A stretch of DNA of 64,000 bases from Hyaloperonospora brassicae (lineage: Eukaryota > Oomycota > Peronosporomycetes > Peronosporales > Peronosporaceae), in the NCBI GenBank assembly GCA_947650285.1, contig CANTFL010000545.1:92184-156183 (forward strand), read 5' to 3'. Below the pieces are notes generated by a model, which saw only the letters and a program-made list of their open reading frames with translations, was not told the DNA's origin and searched no databases. Positions within the stretch are counted from its first letter, which is position 1. The number at the start of each line of letters is the position of its first letter. Shown here one piece after another: positions 1 to 11,551 of the stretch. The translations under genes were made by a program, and so were the position numbers.

Positions 1-479
1 TTTTCTAGCGGAGATACAGGTATTAGACGCACGAACGTACGCCATGGCTCTTTACACACGTCATACAGGAAACTAGTATCAGGAGGTGAACTTGACAGTT
101 TCAGATCCAAATCCACTGGTTAAAGAAACGCCTCGACACCCACCGTCGTAGGAAATACAATAGAAAAAATGAACGATTGTCCGTCTGCAGCGGTTACAGC
201 AGACCGAACTACTATTGAGGGGAGATTAATGACAAGAGCTCACCACAATGAGCGATTTTACCTTTATCAGCGCCCTCGCGAGACGGATTTGTCGAAGTGT
301 ACATTTCTGCTGACCATTTTGAATTGCTAGCGACTACAGAAACTAAAACGGGGCACCGACGACTACGTACTGGTCAACCAGTACGGAGTTTACTATCACT
401 GACTGTAGTGATAGTCAGTGCCCAGCTAGGTGTAGAACGACACAGAGGAAGGTAGAACGACTAAGGTGAACGACTCTAG
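1..479. other. Intergenic, no gene seen
   Basis: I see no convincing coding region here. The only structure is a small imperfect palindrome around 388-420, with arms ACTATCACT and AGTGATAGT. The stretch could be the decayed 5' part of the LTR-like repeat that follows, but similarity to the intact copy near 55.6 kb is too weak to call. Confidence 0.5.
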
Positions 480-787
480 TCGTAGGAAAAGTAAAACTAT
501 TGATAATATAATTAAGTCCTACAACTCTTGTGTCTCTGTTTGTCCTGACTTAATTATACTAATGTAATTACATGTATGATGACGTCTACTCAACACCCAT
601 TGCGCGCGTCTAGCAGCGATTGGTGGGTTGATATCATCACATTATCAACCAATGAGTAGACCCTTCGGTCTTCTTCAACAATATCATCATGCTCTGTGAA
701 ATTGTTGAAAGAATACTCAACGTAATATTCTTTATTGTCATTTTATCCTTAGTGACAATCTCATGCAACGGTCCACCCCGTTAGATA
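480..787 (+). repeat. Relic LTR related to element III LTR
   Basis: This stretch is colinear with the LTR at 55590-55983. It shares the TAATTAAGTC / GACTTAATTA pair, the block around GCGCGCGTCT, a GGTTGATA...TATCAACC hairpin, the AGAATA...ATATTCTTT hairpin and the terminal AACGG...CCCCGTTA palindrome. No internal domain follows, so it is a diverged solo or truncated LTR. The 5' end is uncertain. Confidence 0.7.
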
Positions 788-1902
788 AACACTATTTGGA
801 ACATGATCTGATCGCTAATTTGACTAATGTAGTAAACTAAAGGTACGATACTACAACACGACGAGCTTTGTATCAGAATCGAGCAGCACGATACATTTGC
901 ATCTTACCGGGTACTATTGCCATTAAACGTCGACCTGGACATCGTTACCGATATGTGTCAATCAGATGCGATAGCTCTGATGCATACCATTACGTTTTAG
1001 CTCTGGAGCCATTCCACGAACGACATGTTTGTTGTACAAACTAGTAGAAAGCAAAATGTATGTGCGATCGAATTTTCTGACTGCATCTGGCAAGCACTTT
1101 TGACTCCACGTAAGTCGAATGAGAATGGCTTTGTACCACTCTGTGATACCCAGCAGACAGGTGTCACTCCATGAACAATTGTATGTATTAAAAACGTATA
1201 ATTTAGTGACACAGTTTTCGTAAGAATCGCAAAAAAGTCTCAACGAGTATGCAACAAGTGCGGGGAACCCCACGCTTACATAACATTTGATGTTCGGGCT
1301 AAATGGTTGTATTGCTTCAAGCTAGGGGTGAAGGTAGAATCGATTTCTAATGTAAACGCAATAGACCGTCTACGTGGGTCGCAATCACAAGATAGCATAC
1401 TGCGGTATCCTGTCTTGTGATTGTATTGACAGCCACCACCTTAACCACTCCTGCTAGCAAGTCTGTACCTATACATGTTGAGTGGAAGATGATTGAGCCG
1501 TATTTGTTAAACAAAGTAGGAAGCATGTCGAAAGCAAAGAAACAGGGCTGCGATGCGGGACTGTTTCTGCAGTTCCTTACATGTCAGCTTCCACTCTTAC
1601 GATTACAATGTACGCTTCCTTGCAGTTTGATCTCGATACTTTCTTATCTAATAATTCTGCAAGACTTCTCATAATCATTTGATGATTGATGAGAAGCCTT
1701 GCTTTATAGCGAGTATGCCAAGAGGTTTTACGCACGTAAACTTTCTCTTGGACAGCTTAGCCGGAGATGTCAATCGATTCTTTTGACTACGATTGCCTTC
1801 CAGCATAGGAAAGATGCATCTGACTGATTGTTCATGCATTGTCTTCTGCCTCATGGGCCACGTTGCTCCGTGCTTCAGTACATGTCATGATAGCATCCTC
1901 AA
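788..1902. other. Intergenic, one hairpin, no gene
   Basis: The open frames here have no recognisable motif and unlikely composition. A perfect 11-bp inverted repeat (1382-1392 with 1413-1423, arm CAATCACAAGA, 20-nt loop) is the only clear structure. It could be the end of a small foldback element. Confidence 0.5.
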
Positions 1903-1911
1903 TACCAATAT

Positions 1912-1975
1912 GGCCACGACTAGGGGCACACCCCACTTTTGCTAGGGGCACACCCGCTCGCCTAAGATGATGATG
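1912..1975 (+). repeat. Left terminal inverted repeat of the MULE
   Basis: The 64-bp left end matches the reverse complement of 5585-5670. It contains two copies of a roughly 22-bp unit (CTAGGGGCACACCC plus a TTTTG linker), followed by a CCTAAGATGATGATG tail. The right end has three units. Confidence 0.9.
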
Positions 1976-2317
1976 AAAAGGACTTCACATATTATAATGC
2001 AGAATAATGTACGTATACAGTCGAGTTCAGTTTAACAAAACCCCACTAAACCAAAATGCTGTGATTGAATGGTCTAGGCTCTGGAGGTTAAGGAGATGAA
2101 TTTTATCTACTTCAATAGAATAAGAACATGTCTCTAACATCTATCTTAGCCGAAAATTGCTTCTACGTCCCCTCATAAGCATACTATACAACAGAGAGCA
2201 CAAGCTGGACCACCAAGGTGGCGTGCGAAGACCCGAGAGAGAGACAATCGTCTCTAAAAAAATCCCCGACCCCCACCTGCCGCTCTCGTTGGTAACAGCT
2301 TTCCTTCCAGGAACGAG

Positions 2318-4399
2318 ATGGAGACGAAGTTACACGGTTTTGCGTCTACCCAAGGGTATGCCATCATCGTCGTAAGATCAAAGAAAACGAGGCTGGGTCT
2401 TCAACAGGTCTACTATAAGTGCGATCGCGGCGGGACGTACAAGAACAGTCAGAACCTCAGCGATGGTGAAAGGAAGCGACGGACATCCAGCAGGTTGATG
2501 GAATGCCCATTTAATGGGCGCGGCGACGCGAAAGCGGACGGATCTTGGACCTTCTGCATCATTACCGCCAGCCACAACCACAATCCTTCGTTGCATCTGG
2601 CCGGTCATTCAACCCATCAAAAGCTCTCGCACGAGCTGGTTGCAATTATCAAGGGACTGCTTAACGTGACGGTCCCTTCACGAAGCATCAAAATCAGTTG
2701 AAAGTGACACATAGCGTAAAGTTTCCCATGAAGAAGCATTACAACACCATTCAGCAGCTGACCAAAAAGGAGCTTAACGGCAAGAGTCCGGTCGAAGTGC
2801 TGGTCAAAGCTTTCAGGGATGAGGCCAATGGAATTGAGCTGGTTTTGGACGATTGTGGACGTGTAACCCATCGCAATTTTGCACACGCGGCAATGGTGGA
2901 GTTAATGAGACTCAATCACGACGTCTTAGTCTTAGAATTCCACCTACAAGACAAATAAATACCGTTTGCCTCTCCTGCACGTCGTTGGTTCCACCGCATT
3001 GCACACCACATTCTCCGCGGCCTTCGTTTTCATGAATAACGAGAGCGAAGAATCGTACAGGACTGCTGTTGGGTTCTTGCACAAACTTTTCCACATCGAT
3101 GCTCTGCCAAAAGTCTTTGCAGTTGAACGAGAACTTGCCCTGATCTCGGCATTGCAGCATTAATTTCCTGAGCCCTCGAATTTGTTGTGTGTGTGGCATA
3201 GTGAGAAGAACATCACCAAGAATTGCAAGCGCCGTCTTGGCAGCAACTACGAACAGTTCATGAAAGACTGGGCAGCGGTAAAAAGTTTGTTATTTTGCAA
3301 CTTTCACCAAGCTTGTAATCCATCATGCTGATATCATTTTTTAGATAGTGCATGCAGAGACAGAAACTGTATTTAATGAGCTCTGGTCCAGTTTCCACAC
3401 TCGCTACCAAATGTACCAGGAAGCGCTTAAATACCTGGACGACACGTGGATATATCCTCACAAGAAAAGGTTTGTTGCGGCATGGACCAACAACGTTACT
3501 CACCTTGCGCATGCTGTTACTTGGTACGTGGTGAAAGCGCTCACAGCCGGCTGAAAACGTATCCGGGCACGAGCATGCTTGATTTGTTGCAATGCTGCAA
3601 GATGATCACGGTGTCGATTGAAGGTTTCCTGACAGATTACCGCGCAAAACGCGCGAGCGATCAGATACAGACCCCTCTGTTTGCCTACCCTTCCCCGAAG
3701 ACGGTATCCTCAGAACGTCACAAAAAGCGTTTCAAATTTTGCTTCGAGCAAAGTCAACGAGAAGGCAAGTCAAATATGTAATGATGCTGGCAAAGTTTAA
3801 CATCTCTTTATTTACCTTTGATCTGGTTGCAGCTAGAATACGCACGCAGACCGGTCCAATCTGAGGAAAAGATATGCTTTCATGCGTTCACGACAGTCTG
3901 GGGTATGCCATACCATCACCGGCTCAGGAATTTGATCAGCGAGGATAAGCGATTAAGCTTGAACGACTTTCATCCCCATTGGCACATTGTGGAACGTATT
4001 TCTCTTTGTCCTGATGCTTTTGAAAAACCCGGAGATCATTTGCATGTTGTGATGGAACAATTAGCCAACAATGTGGCTCAGTTACCGGATCACCAACAGA
4101 GAGCAACTATTGAGCATCTCCACCATCTGTCCTAGCTTTTGCCCTGTCCGATCAAGGAACCAGAAGCTGTGAGGACAAAGGGCCGCCCAAGCACCTCGAC
4201 AAAAAGAAATTTGTCTGGATTTTAATACGTGGAACAATCGCAGAAGCGGAGGAAAGCGGAGAAATGTAGCGCATGTGGTGGCGTCGGTCACCGCAAAAAC
4301 TCGAAGAGCTGTCCAAATTATATCTCGCCTTCCACGTTTGCATCCGCAATTCATAAAAATGCAGTGACGTCGTCAGCGACGAAATTGCTTGAGCTATAA
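2318..4399 (+). pseudogene. MULE transposase, FAR1 type, frameshifted
   Basis: Translated pieces line up as one MULE transposase. An N-terminal FAR1/WRKY-GCM1-like zinc domain (2318-2640) has Cys in YYKCDRGG and MECPF and ends in HNHNP. A DDE-type core follows (about 2700-3600), with the family hallmark CVWHSEKN around 3187-3210, then a C-terminal extension. A zinc knuckle CSACGGVGH...C lies at about 4255-4315. Several frameshifts and stops break it. The first is a single extra A near 2936, where the frame should pass through the catalytic Asp before STYKT. Two ordinary introns can still be seen, at about 3281-3344 and 3775-3831. It is a dead copy of an autonomous element. Confidence 0.85.
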
Positions 4400-5584
4400 T
4401 TCGATTTGGATTGATTATCGAGCTACAGATGGCTTCATTATCCAGCACCACAACCACGTCCGTGTGCTCGATCAGAGAGTGCAGGTAACATTGACTTACA
4501 AGGCTCCACAACTTCCGACGAGACCAGAATCAAGGAGAAAAATAGTAAAAACCAATTTACCTTTGCCACTATAAATTGAGTGATAGCCGTTCAAGCTAGA
4601 GCACATTCAGTCATAATCATGTACCTCCACCCCAAGCATTGTTAGCCATATATCCTTTCTGTGCAACCCATGCAAGTTCGCATCCGGTATAGTACCTGGT
4701 CGTCATGCCCTTTCAATCGCACAATGACCTTGTAAGTAACCGTTCTTAGCACCTCCGTACCCGAAATTATGTGCCCGGGGTGGGACGATCAACGGTATGG
4801 ATTGGTACCTACCTCGTCACAGACGTTAGCTGTAATTCCACAGATACTGCACGCGGTACGTGCTTGTTCGTGCCTTGAAGAAGCTAAGGAGAAGCTCACT
4901 CGTGCTGCAACTCACCACTGAACGGATGCGAAAATTCGTAAGCCATGTTGATGTTAATTAAAAAAAGTGGCAGAGCAGAAGAAGGAGGAGAAAATACGCC
5001 GGGGTGGTCGTCTGCTAAGTAAGACCGAGGCAGCCATGAGCAAAGCTGTTTCCAAGCAGCGTCCACTGCAGCTGGAAAAAAACGTCCGAGTTCAGTCGCG
5101 AGCTGTTTATGGTCACTGTTGTGCTTATTGGCATCGCATTGGCTCTCAATCAAATTGTATTTGTGGAGTAGCGGAGGTGCTGCAGAGGCGCACCTGTCAT
5201 TCGAAGTCATTCAAAACGCCAACATTCATGTGAGACGTGGTGTATTGTTTGGCATACCTTAAGAGATTAATTCGGCAGCCACATGCCAAGATTATGCATG
5301 TTGATAACATCTTCATAACGACTCGTGACTGTGAGCACGTAGAAACTCGAATGTCGTTGCCACTGCCCATGGTTGGATCTTGGCATCGTACCTATGGATT
5401 GTATACCGTCTTTGAGACGGTAGAGACTCCAGCAGGCTTAGCCCTTTTATACACCGCCCTGGCCAAGATGGATTGATACGATCTCGCGCATGAGTGCAAT
5501 CACTGTTTAAGATAGGGATATATCGAGCAGTAGTAAGTGACTACGTGTTTACTTATTCTGCTTCATAAATTGTGAAGTCCTAGG
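4400..5584. other. Right half of the MULE, no identified gene
   Basis: About 1.2 kb between the transposase remains and the right terminus holds short open frames (for example 4967-5233 and 5237-5476, plus strand) without recognisable motifs. It could be a second element-borne gene in decay or captured host DNA. Confidence 0.4.
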
Positions 5585-5670
5585 CATCATCATTTTAGGC
5601 GGGCGGGTGTGCCCGTAGCAAAAATGGGGTGTGCCCCTAGCAAAAATGGGGTGTGCCCCTAGTCGTGGCC
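5585..5670 (-). repeat. Right terminal inverted repeat of the MULE
   Basis: The 86-bp right end is the inverted counterpart of 1912-1975, with one extra copy of the roughly 22-bp CTAGGGGCACACCCC unit. The unequal unit number (2 left, 3 right) accounts for the 22-bp length difference. Confidence 0.9.
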
Positions 5671-5679
5671 TACCAATAT

Positions 5680-6063
5680 ATGCGCAGCTATCCATTTTCG
5701 ACCGACCAGTTCATGAGCTCGACACTTCAGGCACAGGATGACTTTCAGGCTCTCATTCGAATCGGCCTTCGTTGTGGCTATGTACTCCGCGTTATTCGGG
5801 CTGCTACATCTGGCCACGTTCGTAGATCCTGGGCTCAATTTCGATCACACGGTGTGGGGTGAAAATGAAGACGCAAATATGAAAGAGCTAGAATTCGTCA
5901 ACACCTCCATTACGGATTAATAACGAGCCAGCCGTATCATCATTTCACATGCACACAGTCAGCACTATGCACGCACAGAAGACAGCAAACTTCGCACACG
6001 CAAGATTGACACCCGTCCCTCCGTCCTGCAGCTACACGTACTTGCAGGCGCATTCAACATCAA
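5680..6063. other. Intergenic, no gene seen
   Basis: Flank between the MULE and the 3' end of the first PWWP gene. Open frames at 5653-5920 show nothing recognisable. Confidence 0.4.
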
Positions 6064-7344
6064 TTATCCTTTAGCGCGTCGGGGTCTGGCATTACGCTGT
6101 GTGGAGGTAACTTCAGCTGCGGCTCGCTTGTTTCGGAGAGTAACTTGTAGTCCAGGTACCACCATGTCGTCGTCATCGCATCTTTTCTCAAGCTTACCGG
6201 CGTCTGACTTCTTCTCTTCCTTTTCTTCATTTTCGTCCTCACCTGAACAGCATGAACAAAGCGGCTTAGCATGATCACATCTACCGTTCCCATTTCGCCC
6301 AACTAACGATCACAAACCTTGTGACGGCTCTTGCTCCGGCGCTTTCGTCGGACATCCACCAGAGCCGCGCTTGCTAGTATTCAGCTTTGAGTGGGTAACA
6401 GGTGTCTTCTCTGGAGCCACCACAGCCGAGTGGCCGTACAATTCCTTGTAGCGGTTGCTGAAGTCCCTGTAGAGATGGAACCACTGCTCCGGAGAACACT
6501 CCTTTTTCTTTTCCTCCAACGGCTCCGAAACCTTGCTTGAGTACTCAATCGGAAGTGTGCCGGTTCCCGAGAACAACAGCGGTGACGTGCCTGCCTTGGC
6601 GCGTTGCGTGCCTTCCACGAACTTGAGAAAATTCTTGCTGACGTTCTTCGATGCGCGCTCCTCAAACGCGTCTCGGAACGACGTCACATCCTTCTTTTTC
6701 ATCCAGCAACGCGAGCGCTTTTGTGCATCGAACGAGTCGTAAAACTCGACAAAAAGTTTCGTTTCTTCCTCGAGCCCGCGCGCTGCACTGGCTGTTGCAG
6801 GGGCCCGTAAAATCACCTGAAGCGAGGCACGCAACAACATGCAGTTCGTCACGTTATGGCTCCCACACAACAACGAACGCAGCACGACACCGTACAAAAG
6901 CGGGCCACCACGGCCACTTGGCAAGTTTGGCCCAGCACTTCTTGACGATCGTGTACGTGTGCAGCGGCGCCAGGCGATGTTTGTTCACGCCGAACCACTG
7001 ATTGTAGTCCTCGTCCCAGCCGTCGTACTTGATCTCTACTGTGTCCTGAGTCTTCTCTTTGCCCACGTCAACGATTACGCCCGTGTTCCAAATTCCTTCG
7101 TCGTCCAGCACGTCTACGACAAGGAAAACACACAGAGAGAGAGAGAGAGGGGGGGGGGCCGAACGAGCGAAGGAAATAGGTCAGTGCAGACGAGACGGAT
7201 CGAGCGGAAAGAGGCGCACGTACCGACGCGCAGCCCAATGTCGAGCGGCATTGTCTTCCCCATAGACGCCACGCGCGGTCGCTTGAACTGGTTTTCTCCC
7301 TCTTGAATTTGTTTCGTTGATGATCGTTTCGAGTGTGTGGCCAT
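6064..7344 (-). CDS. PWWP and Tudor-knot/chromo-barrel domain protein
   Basis: Probable nuclear chromatin reader of 338 aa. I read four exons on the minus strand: 7344-7224, 7113-6896, 6816-6318 and 6242-6064, with introns of 110, 79 and 75 bp, all GT-AG, and a total divisible by three. After a basic N-terminus, residues about 42-95 resemble a Tudor-knot/chromo-barrel fold (KYDGWDEDYNQWF, NKHRLAPLH). Residues about 97-160 form a PWWP domain with the signature KWPWWPAF, split exactly by intron 2. The C-terminus is acidic then basic (EDENEEKEEKK; RRAKG) and disordered. PWWP domains bind methylated histone lysines and DNA; that is family knowledge, and the target here is unknown. A shorter start at the second Met (about 27 residues in) is possible. 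It is a paralogue of the gene at 11552-13055, with matching intron positions. Confidence 0.85.
7128..7159. repeat. GA-rich microsatellite in PWWP intron 1
   Basis: A run of AGAGAG followed by ten G lies in intron 1 of the minus-strand PWWP gene, where it forms the pyrimidine-rich stretch before the acceptor TCGTAG. Confidence 0.8.
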
Positions 7345-10300
7345 ACTGAAGTCAAGTCACTGTTTGGCCACGGGGTTGGGCACTGTGAATATGGTCCAGT
7401 AGTTTTACGTACCTCACTCACTCACTCACTCACATCACAGCACAGCTGACGATATCAATCCCATTGCCAACCCGTTCCGTAACACTACGACGTGTAAATT
7501 CCCTCGACCGAGCGCCGGCTGATACGTCGAGCTCATCCAGGAACCGTCTCGCGTCTATTCCTGGAACTGAGGTCCCAGCTGATGTGGGATGACAATGCTG
7601 TATCGACATGTTCCAGCCGAGAACAGTGAAGGAACGCGAGATCTTTCCGGTCGCGACCTCGCGCCTTCCACCACCAGTGCTTGGGAACGTGAAATGCTTC
7701 TTATTGATGGTATCGCTTTACTGGTGACAAAGGGACCAGGACCGACACGTAGCTATCAACACCTACAGCCCTTCGTACGTCCCGAAGTGACGTCCAGTCA
7801 ATACGATGTCAAAGATTCATGGGATTGCTAGGACCTATGACTCAGTCAGCAATATTTTGACGAAGAGGACGATGTATTACCTTTTCTGAGCTTATAGCAC
7901 GTGTATGCCGAGCACAAGGATCCAGCTATTCGCTCGTGTGACCCAAAGCCACGGCCGCCGACATCGGCGCTACTTCTTAACCTTCCACTCGCGTTCACCA
8001 TACAACGCGTTTTGGCAGCACCACGACGGGAAACCATTGTCTGAAAACAGGTCGACCAACGCAAACGAACAGAGTGCTGACGCTATTTTAGCGGAGTGCT
8101 CACCTTACGCACCCCACCTACGGCCGCCGAGGATAAGATGGACGACGTTGTTACAATGCGACTCGTATCGAACACAAGCAACACAAGCTACACCGAACAA
8201 ATGAGTTTAGATATGACTTACTAATACCGAACGATTCGTTGAGCTTATGCGATTCGTTGAGCGTATACTCTTGGGTACTAGAGTGACTCAAAGTAGCTGG
8301 TTCGCAACCCGCTCGTTCGTCATGCACACACTCAACGTGCTTGCTCAATTATGCGGACCAGTTACCTTTTTGACTATATTCGAAAAACAATGCAATCGGT
8401 GTAGCGAGAAGTGCCGATACATTCACAAAAGGTAAATCTCACGCATTGTGTAGTTATGGTCTGAACGTTGAAGCGCGCTGTGGACTCAGCTATGAAGATA
8501 CGACGGAATGGTACACTTGCTTGATGATAGATAACGAGTCGATCTTCGTAAATCAAGACTGAGTCATTGGAAGCGATAACATGCGCTGCGTCATGATCGG
8601 CAACGGACCTTGGATCACGATCTGCACAATAAGAAGCTTATATGCGATACGGCAACGGACGCTGGATCACGATCTGTATAATCCAAAGCTTTATGGAGTC
8701 ATAAACGTCAATGCAGCACTTTCTGAACGGAAGTGAGACTGGTGAAGCTTTATACGAACAAAGGGAACCTGTTTGTGTACTGCACAATTCTCAACATTGT
8801 ATTGTATTATATGCTGGATTCACTCCCGCCTTTGGATAGCGCCGCCACTTCTGCCTGTTCTTCCAGAGTATCTGAAGCTTGATTGGAATGGAAGGGCAAG
8901 GGATTGGCCTGTTACGTGGTCGATGTGTGGTGTGCTCTTCGAGGTAGGATAAGTCTGTGGCTACCCCCCCCCCCCTTTGCTTCTGCAAATTTCACCACCG
9001 AGGGCTACATCATTCTTCCTTTAGATTTAGTCAATGGGGAAGTGTAAAAGGGATGTAACGAATGCACGAAATAATTACGTGCTAAGAAGGTACCACGCAA
9101 CGGGAAAGAGTGATCATCAGACACCAAAGATAGAAAAGCAAGCAATATGTATGGTATACGCTCGAACGTGCTTGCCCAGGATCACATAGAATAGTATCGA
9201 TATGCCATCGATATTCACACAAATGTCGTAGCAAATTATAGATATAAGCCAGTCCCGGTGGTTTGATGGTGTCGCGACAGCGCCGCATGGAAGCCTTTCG
9301 CCAATTTTTACTTGTAACATGACTGGATTGGCTCTTCCCTTGTTGTGCGATCGCTAGCACAAAGGGATGACACGCCATAGACAACGGTTGTTAAGGGTGC
9401 AGATATCTGCTTGTATCTATCTACATGTATCATACCAGAAATAAACCTGCAAGACCTAGTGAGCGGCATTCAAACAAGACAAAACCAAATGCAAAGAGAA
9501 CGTTGTGGTACCTACGCCTGTGTACTATCACCCCATTTCGAGTGCAACACTGCATTCATTAACTTCTGTTCCATACGACAATAGTGGATCCACGTTACCA
9601 TTAACACCACGATGAGCAGCGCCTCTTTTGAATCGACCGTAACGCATCACTAGTATCAGCCAACTGTACCACCGTTTGTGTTTCACTTTACGTGCCAGAA
9701 GCAATGTCGATGGCATGAAATCAATCACCTGGATGAGTTCTTTCGTAGCCAGTTGTTGTGGCCGCATACATTCTTCGCCCGTTTTGGTCGCACTGTAGAC
9801 GCGCGTTGTAGATACTCTTCTTTCTGTAGCTCGTGTCTTTTAGCTCAGTGAATCAAGCGTAAGCTCGGTAGCACCAACACGCAGACAGAACACCAAGTAC
9901 ATCAGCTCTGTGGCCCGAAAGGATAGTACGGAAGCAGTAACAACAATCAGTCTGCTTCGACCTGTTTAGTATACATGTAGGTATTCGTATCCACATAACC
10001 ATTTAGCGAATGTCATTCGAAGGCGTGCGTCGGTCTTCAGCTTGCCATCATTGATCAGACGAGATTGGTCAAGCCGAATGACTTCTTTGCTTAGTATGGC
10101 TACTTGAGTTAAACGTCTCTCAATGACCATTCAAGTGCGACTGCAGGCCAAGCCCTTTTATCAAACTGAATGAGTTCATCGAAAGCTCACATCAATGTCG
10201 TCTATGTGTCTGGTCTATGGCCCAGGGGCTCATGCAATGGCGGCTTCCCGCAGTCTTCTAGACCATTCTCATGCATAACACCCTACGCAGTAGTTATTCA

Positions 10301-10400
10301 GAGTGCGCAAATGCCGACAAGACGAATCATGGAAGATCGAGTGTTGATTGCTTCCATCATCAATCATGGTCGATTCCGCAAACGAGCATCGGCGTTTACC
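7345..10400. other. Long intergenic region, no gene seen
   Basis: About 3 kb of lower-GC sequence follows the first PWWP gene on its 5' side. It contains a (CTCA)n tract near 7413-7433, an imperfect tandem duplication at 8599-8697 and a poly-C run near 8966-8978. None of the open frames (for example 7589-7831 or 9082-9384) has motifs or a coding appearance. Confidence 0.5.
8599..8697. repeat. Imperfect tandem duplication, 52-bp period
   Basis: Two adjacent copies begin GGCAACGGAC at 8599 and 8651. Both continue through TGGATCACGATCTG and end at an AAGCTT site. Confidence 0.75.
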
Positions 10401-11147
10401 GCTAAGAAAACCTACTGTCAAGTCGCTTGAACCATGACTTCATCGAAAATGAATTGCTGGAGCTGAAAACTGGTGTAGGCGCAGCTAATGCCGGATCGTA
10501 ATACGAACAGCGAGGTCCGGACAGTGCCGACGAGCTAGCGCCGCAATAGGACTTTTGACGAGCTGGATTTTCCTTAAATCTTCTTGGTATGCTGATGACA
10601 GTCTTGTTTGAGCATTTTGCTTTCTTGGTGCCATCTACATCAATGAAACAACGCAGCACATCGCGAGTAAGTTCGGCGTACACAGTATGTGTTCACGACA
10701 TGCATTGCTGGCAAAGCAACGGCATTAAATCAATTCTTGACCTTTGTGATCTGCGTGCATCACGCAGAACCGGCCACGTAGCTCTTGGTTACGGTCGCTG
10801 TGCGGGGATCCATCAAACAGCGGCAAACGGTTTTTATCAACGGTATCTACTTCGTCACCTTTTCATGCACAAGCCATGATAAAGACACCGTTGTCCGTTT
10901 ACAAGAGTCAACTTATCATTGCCGCAAAAGCACCCAAGACTTTACCTTCGTAGAGTACGTGCATTTTCGACAACATCGAAGACACAAACACTTCATCGTC
11001 TCTTCGTGATGGAATCTCATTCGGCTGTCGTGCATGAGACGACTCTTTGTGATTGTCGTTCGAAGGGATTGTCTGCGAAGCGCCATGCACTGCTAACAAG
11101 TGTGCAACACAGCATTAGAAGCTATAGGTCTAGGAAAGGGAACATAC
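10401..11147 (-). other. Unassigned minus-strand coding fragments
   Basis: Short minus-strand frames (11097-10958, 10905-10840, 10683-10402) can be linked by plausible GT-AG junctions to the frame at 11527-11148, for example acceptor TTGTTAG near 11099 and donor GAAGGTAAAG near 10957. I do not recognise the product, and stops appear in every frame near 10840. This could be the 3' part of a real gene, a decaying gene, or noise. Confidence 0.25.
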
Positions 11148-11527
11148 GTACGTCTGCAACCATTCAGCTCAGTCCATTGACCATGTCTCGGGACATCCGC
11201 AGAAGCTACGTATTGTCCTTCTGCTCGGACATCGTCCTGCTTCTTCTTATTTGCGGGGGTTTGACGCTTCTTCATCTTGACTTGCTTCGAAGCTTTCACA
11301 GAGCTGCGGCCGGTCAACGTAGTTGGGTCATTCAGTCGTGCCCGCTTGGCAAGGTGCTCAGCAGCAGAACGCTCTGAGTCCGTTCTCGATTGAACGAACG
11401 TGGGCGATCGATTAACGTCGCGTTCCTCGCTATGATACGAAACAACACCTTCATGGGTAGATGATAAATTGAGCAGCGCCGAGACGACGCTTTCCTTATT
11501 AGGTCGAATGCTCCGTTTTGCAGCCAT
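11148..11527 (-). CDS. Hypothetical basic protein exon
   Basis: An open frame of about 126 codons starts with ATG and ends at a strong donor (GTACGTATG, from 11147 downward). The translation is rich in Lys/Arg/Ser/Gln, with a bipartite-like basic stretch (KMKKRQTPANKKK), and looks nuclear and disordered. It may be the first exon of a separate gene continuing into 10401-11147. Alternatively it is a further exon of the PWWP gene at 11552-13055. In that case a donor inside the last PWWP exon (AAAG/GTGCAC, near 11622) would join an acceptor TGCACAG just upstream of this ATG and keep the frame. I cannot decide between the two. No domain is recognised. Confidence 0.4.
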
Positions 11528-11551
11528 TTTAGTCTGTCCTGTGCACTCATG

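Larger units (their letters stand above)
1903..5679 (+). mobile_element. Mutator-like (MULE) DNA transposon with TSD
   Basis: The 3,759-bp element body (1912-5670) is bounded by matching inverted termini that begin GGCCACGACTAGGGGC. It is flanked by a perfect 9-bp target-site duplication, TACCAATAT, at 1903-1911 and 5671-5679. A 9-bp duplication, long termini and a FAR1/MULE transposase are the hallmarks of the Mutator superfamily. The internal transposase is broken, so the copy is probably non-autonomous now, but the intact termini suggest it moved fairly recently or was cross-mobilised. Confidence 0.92.
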
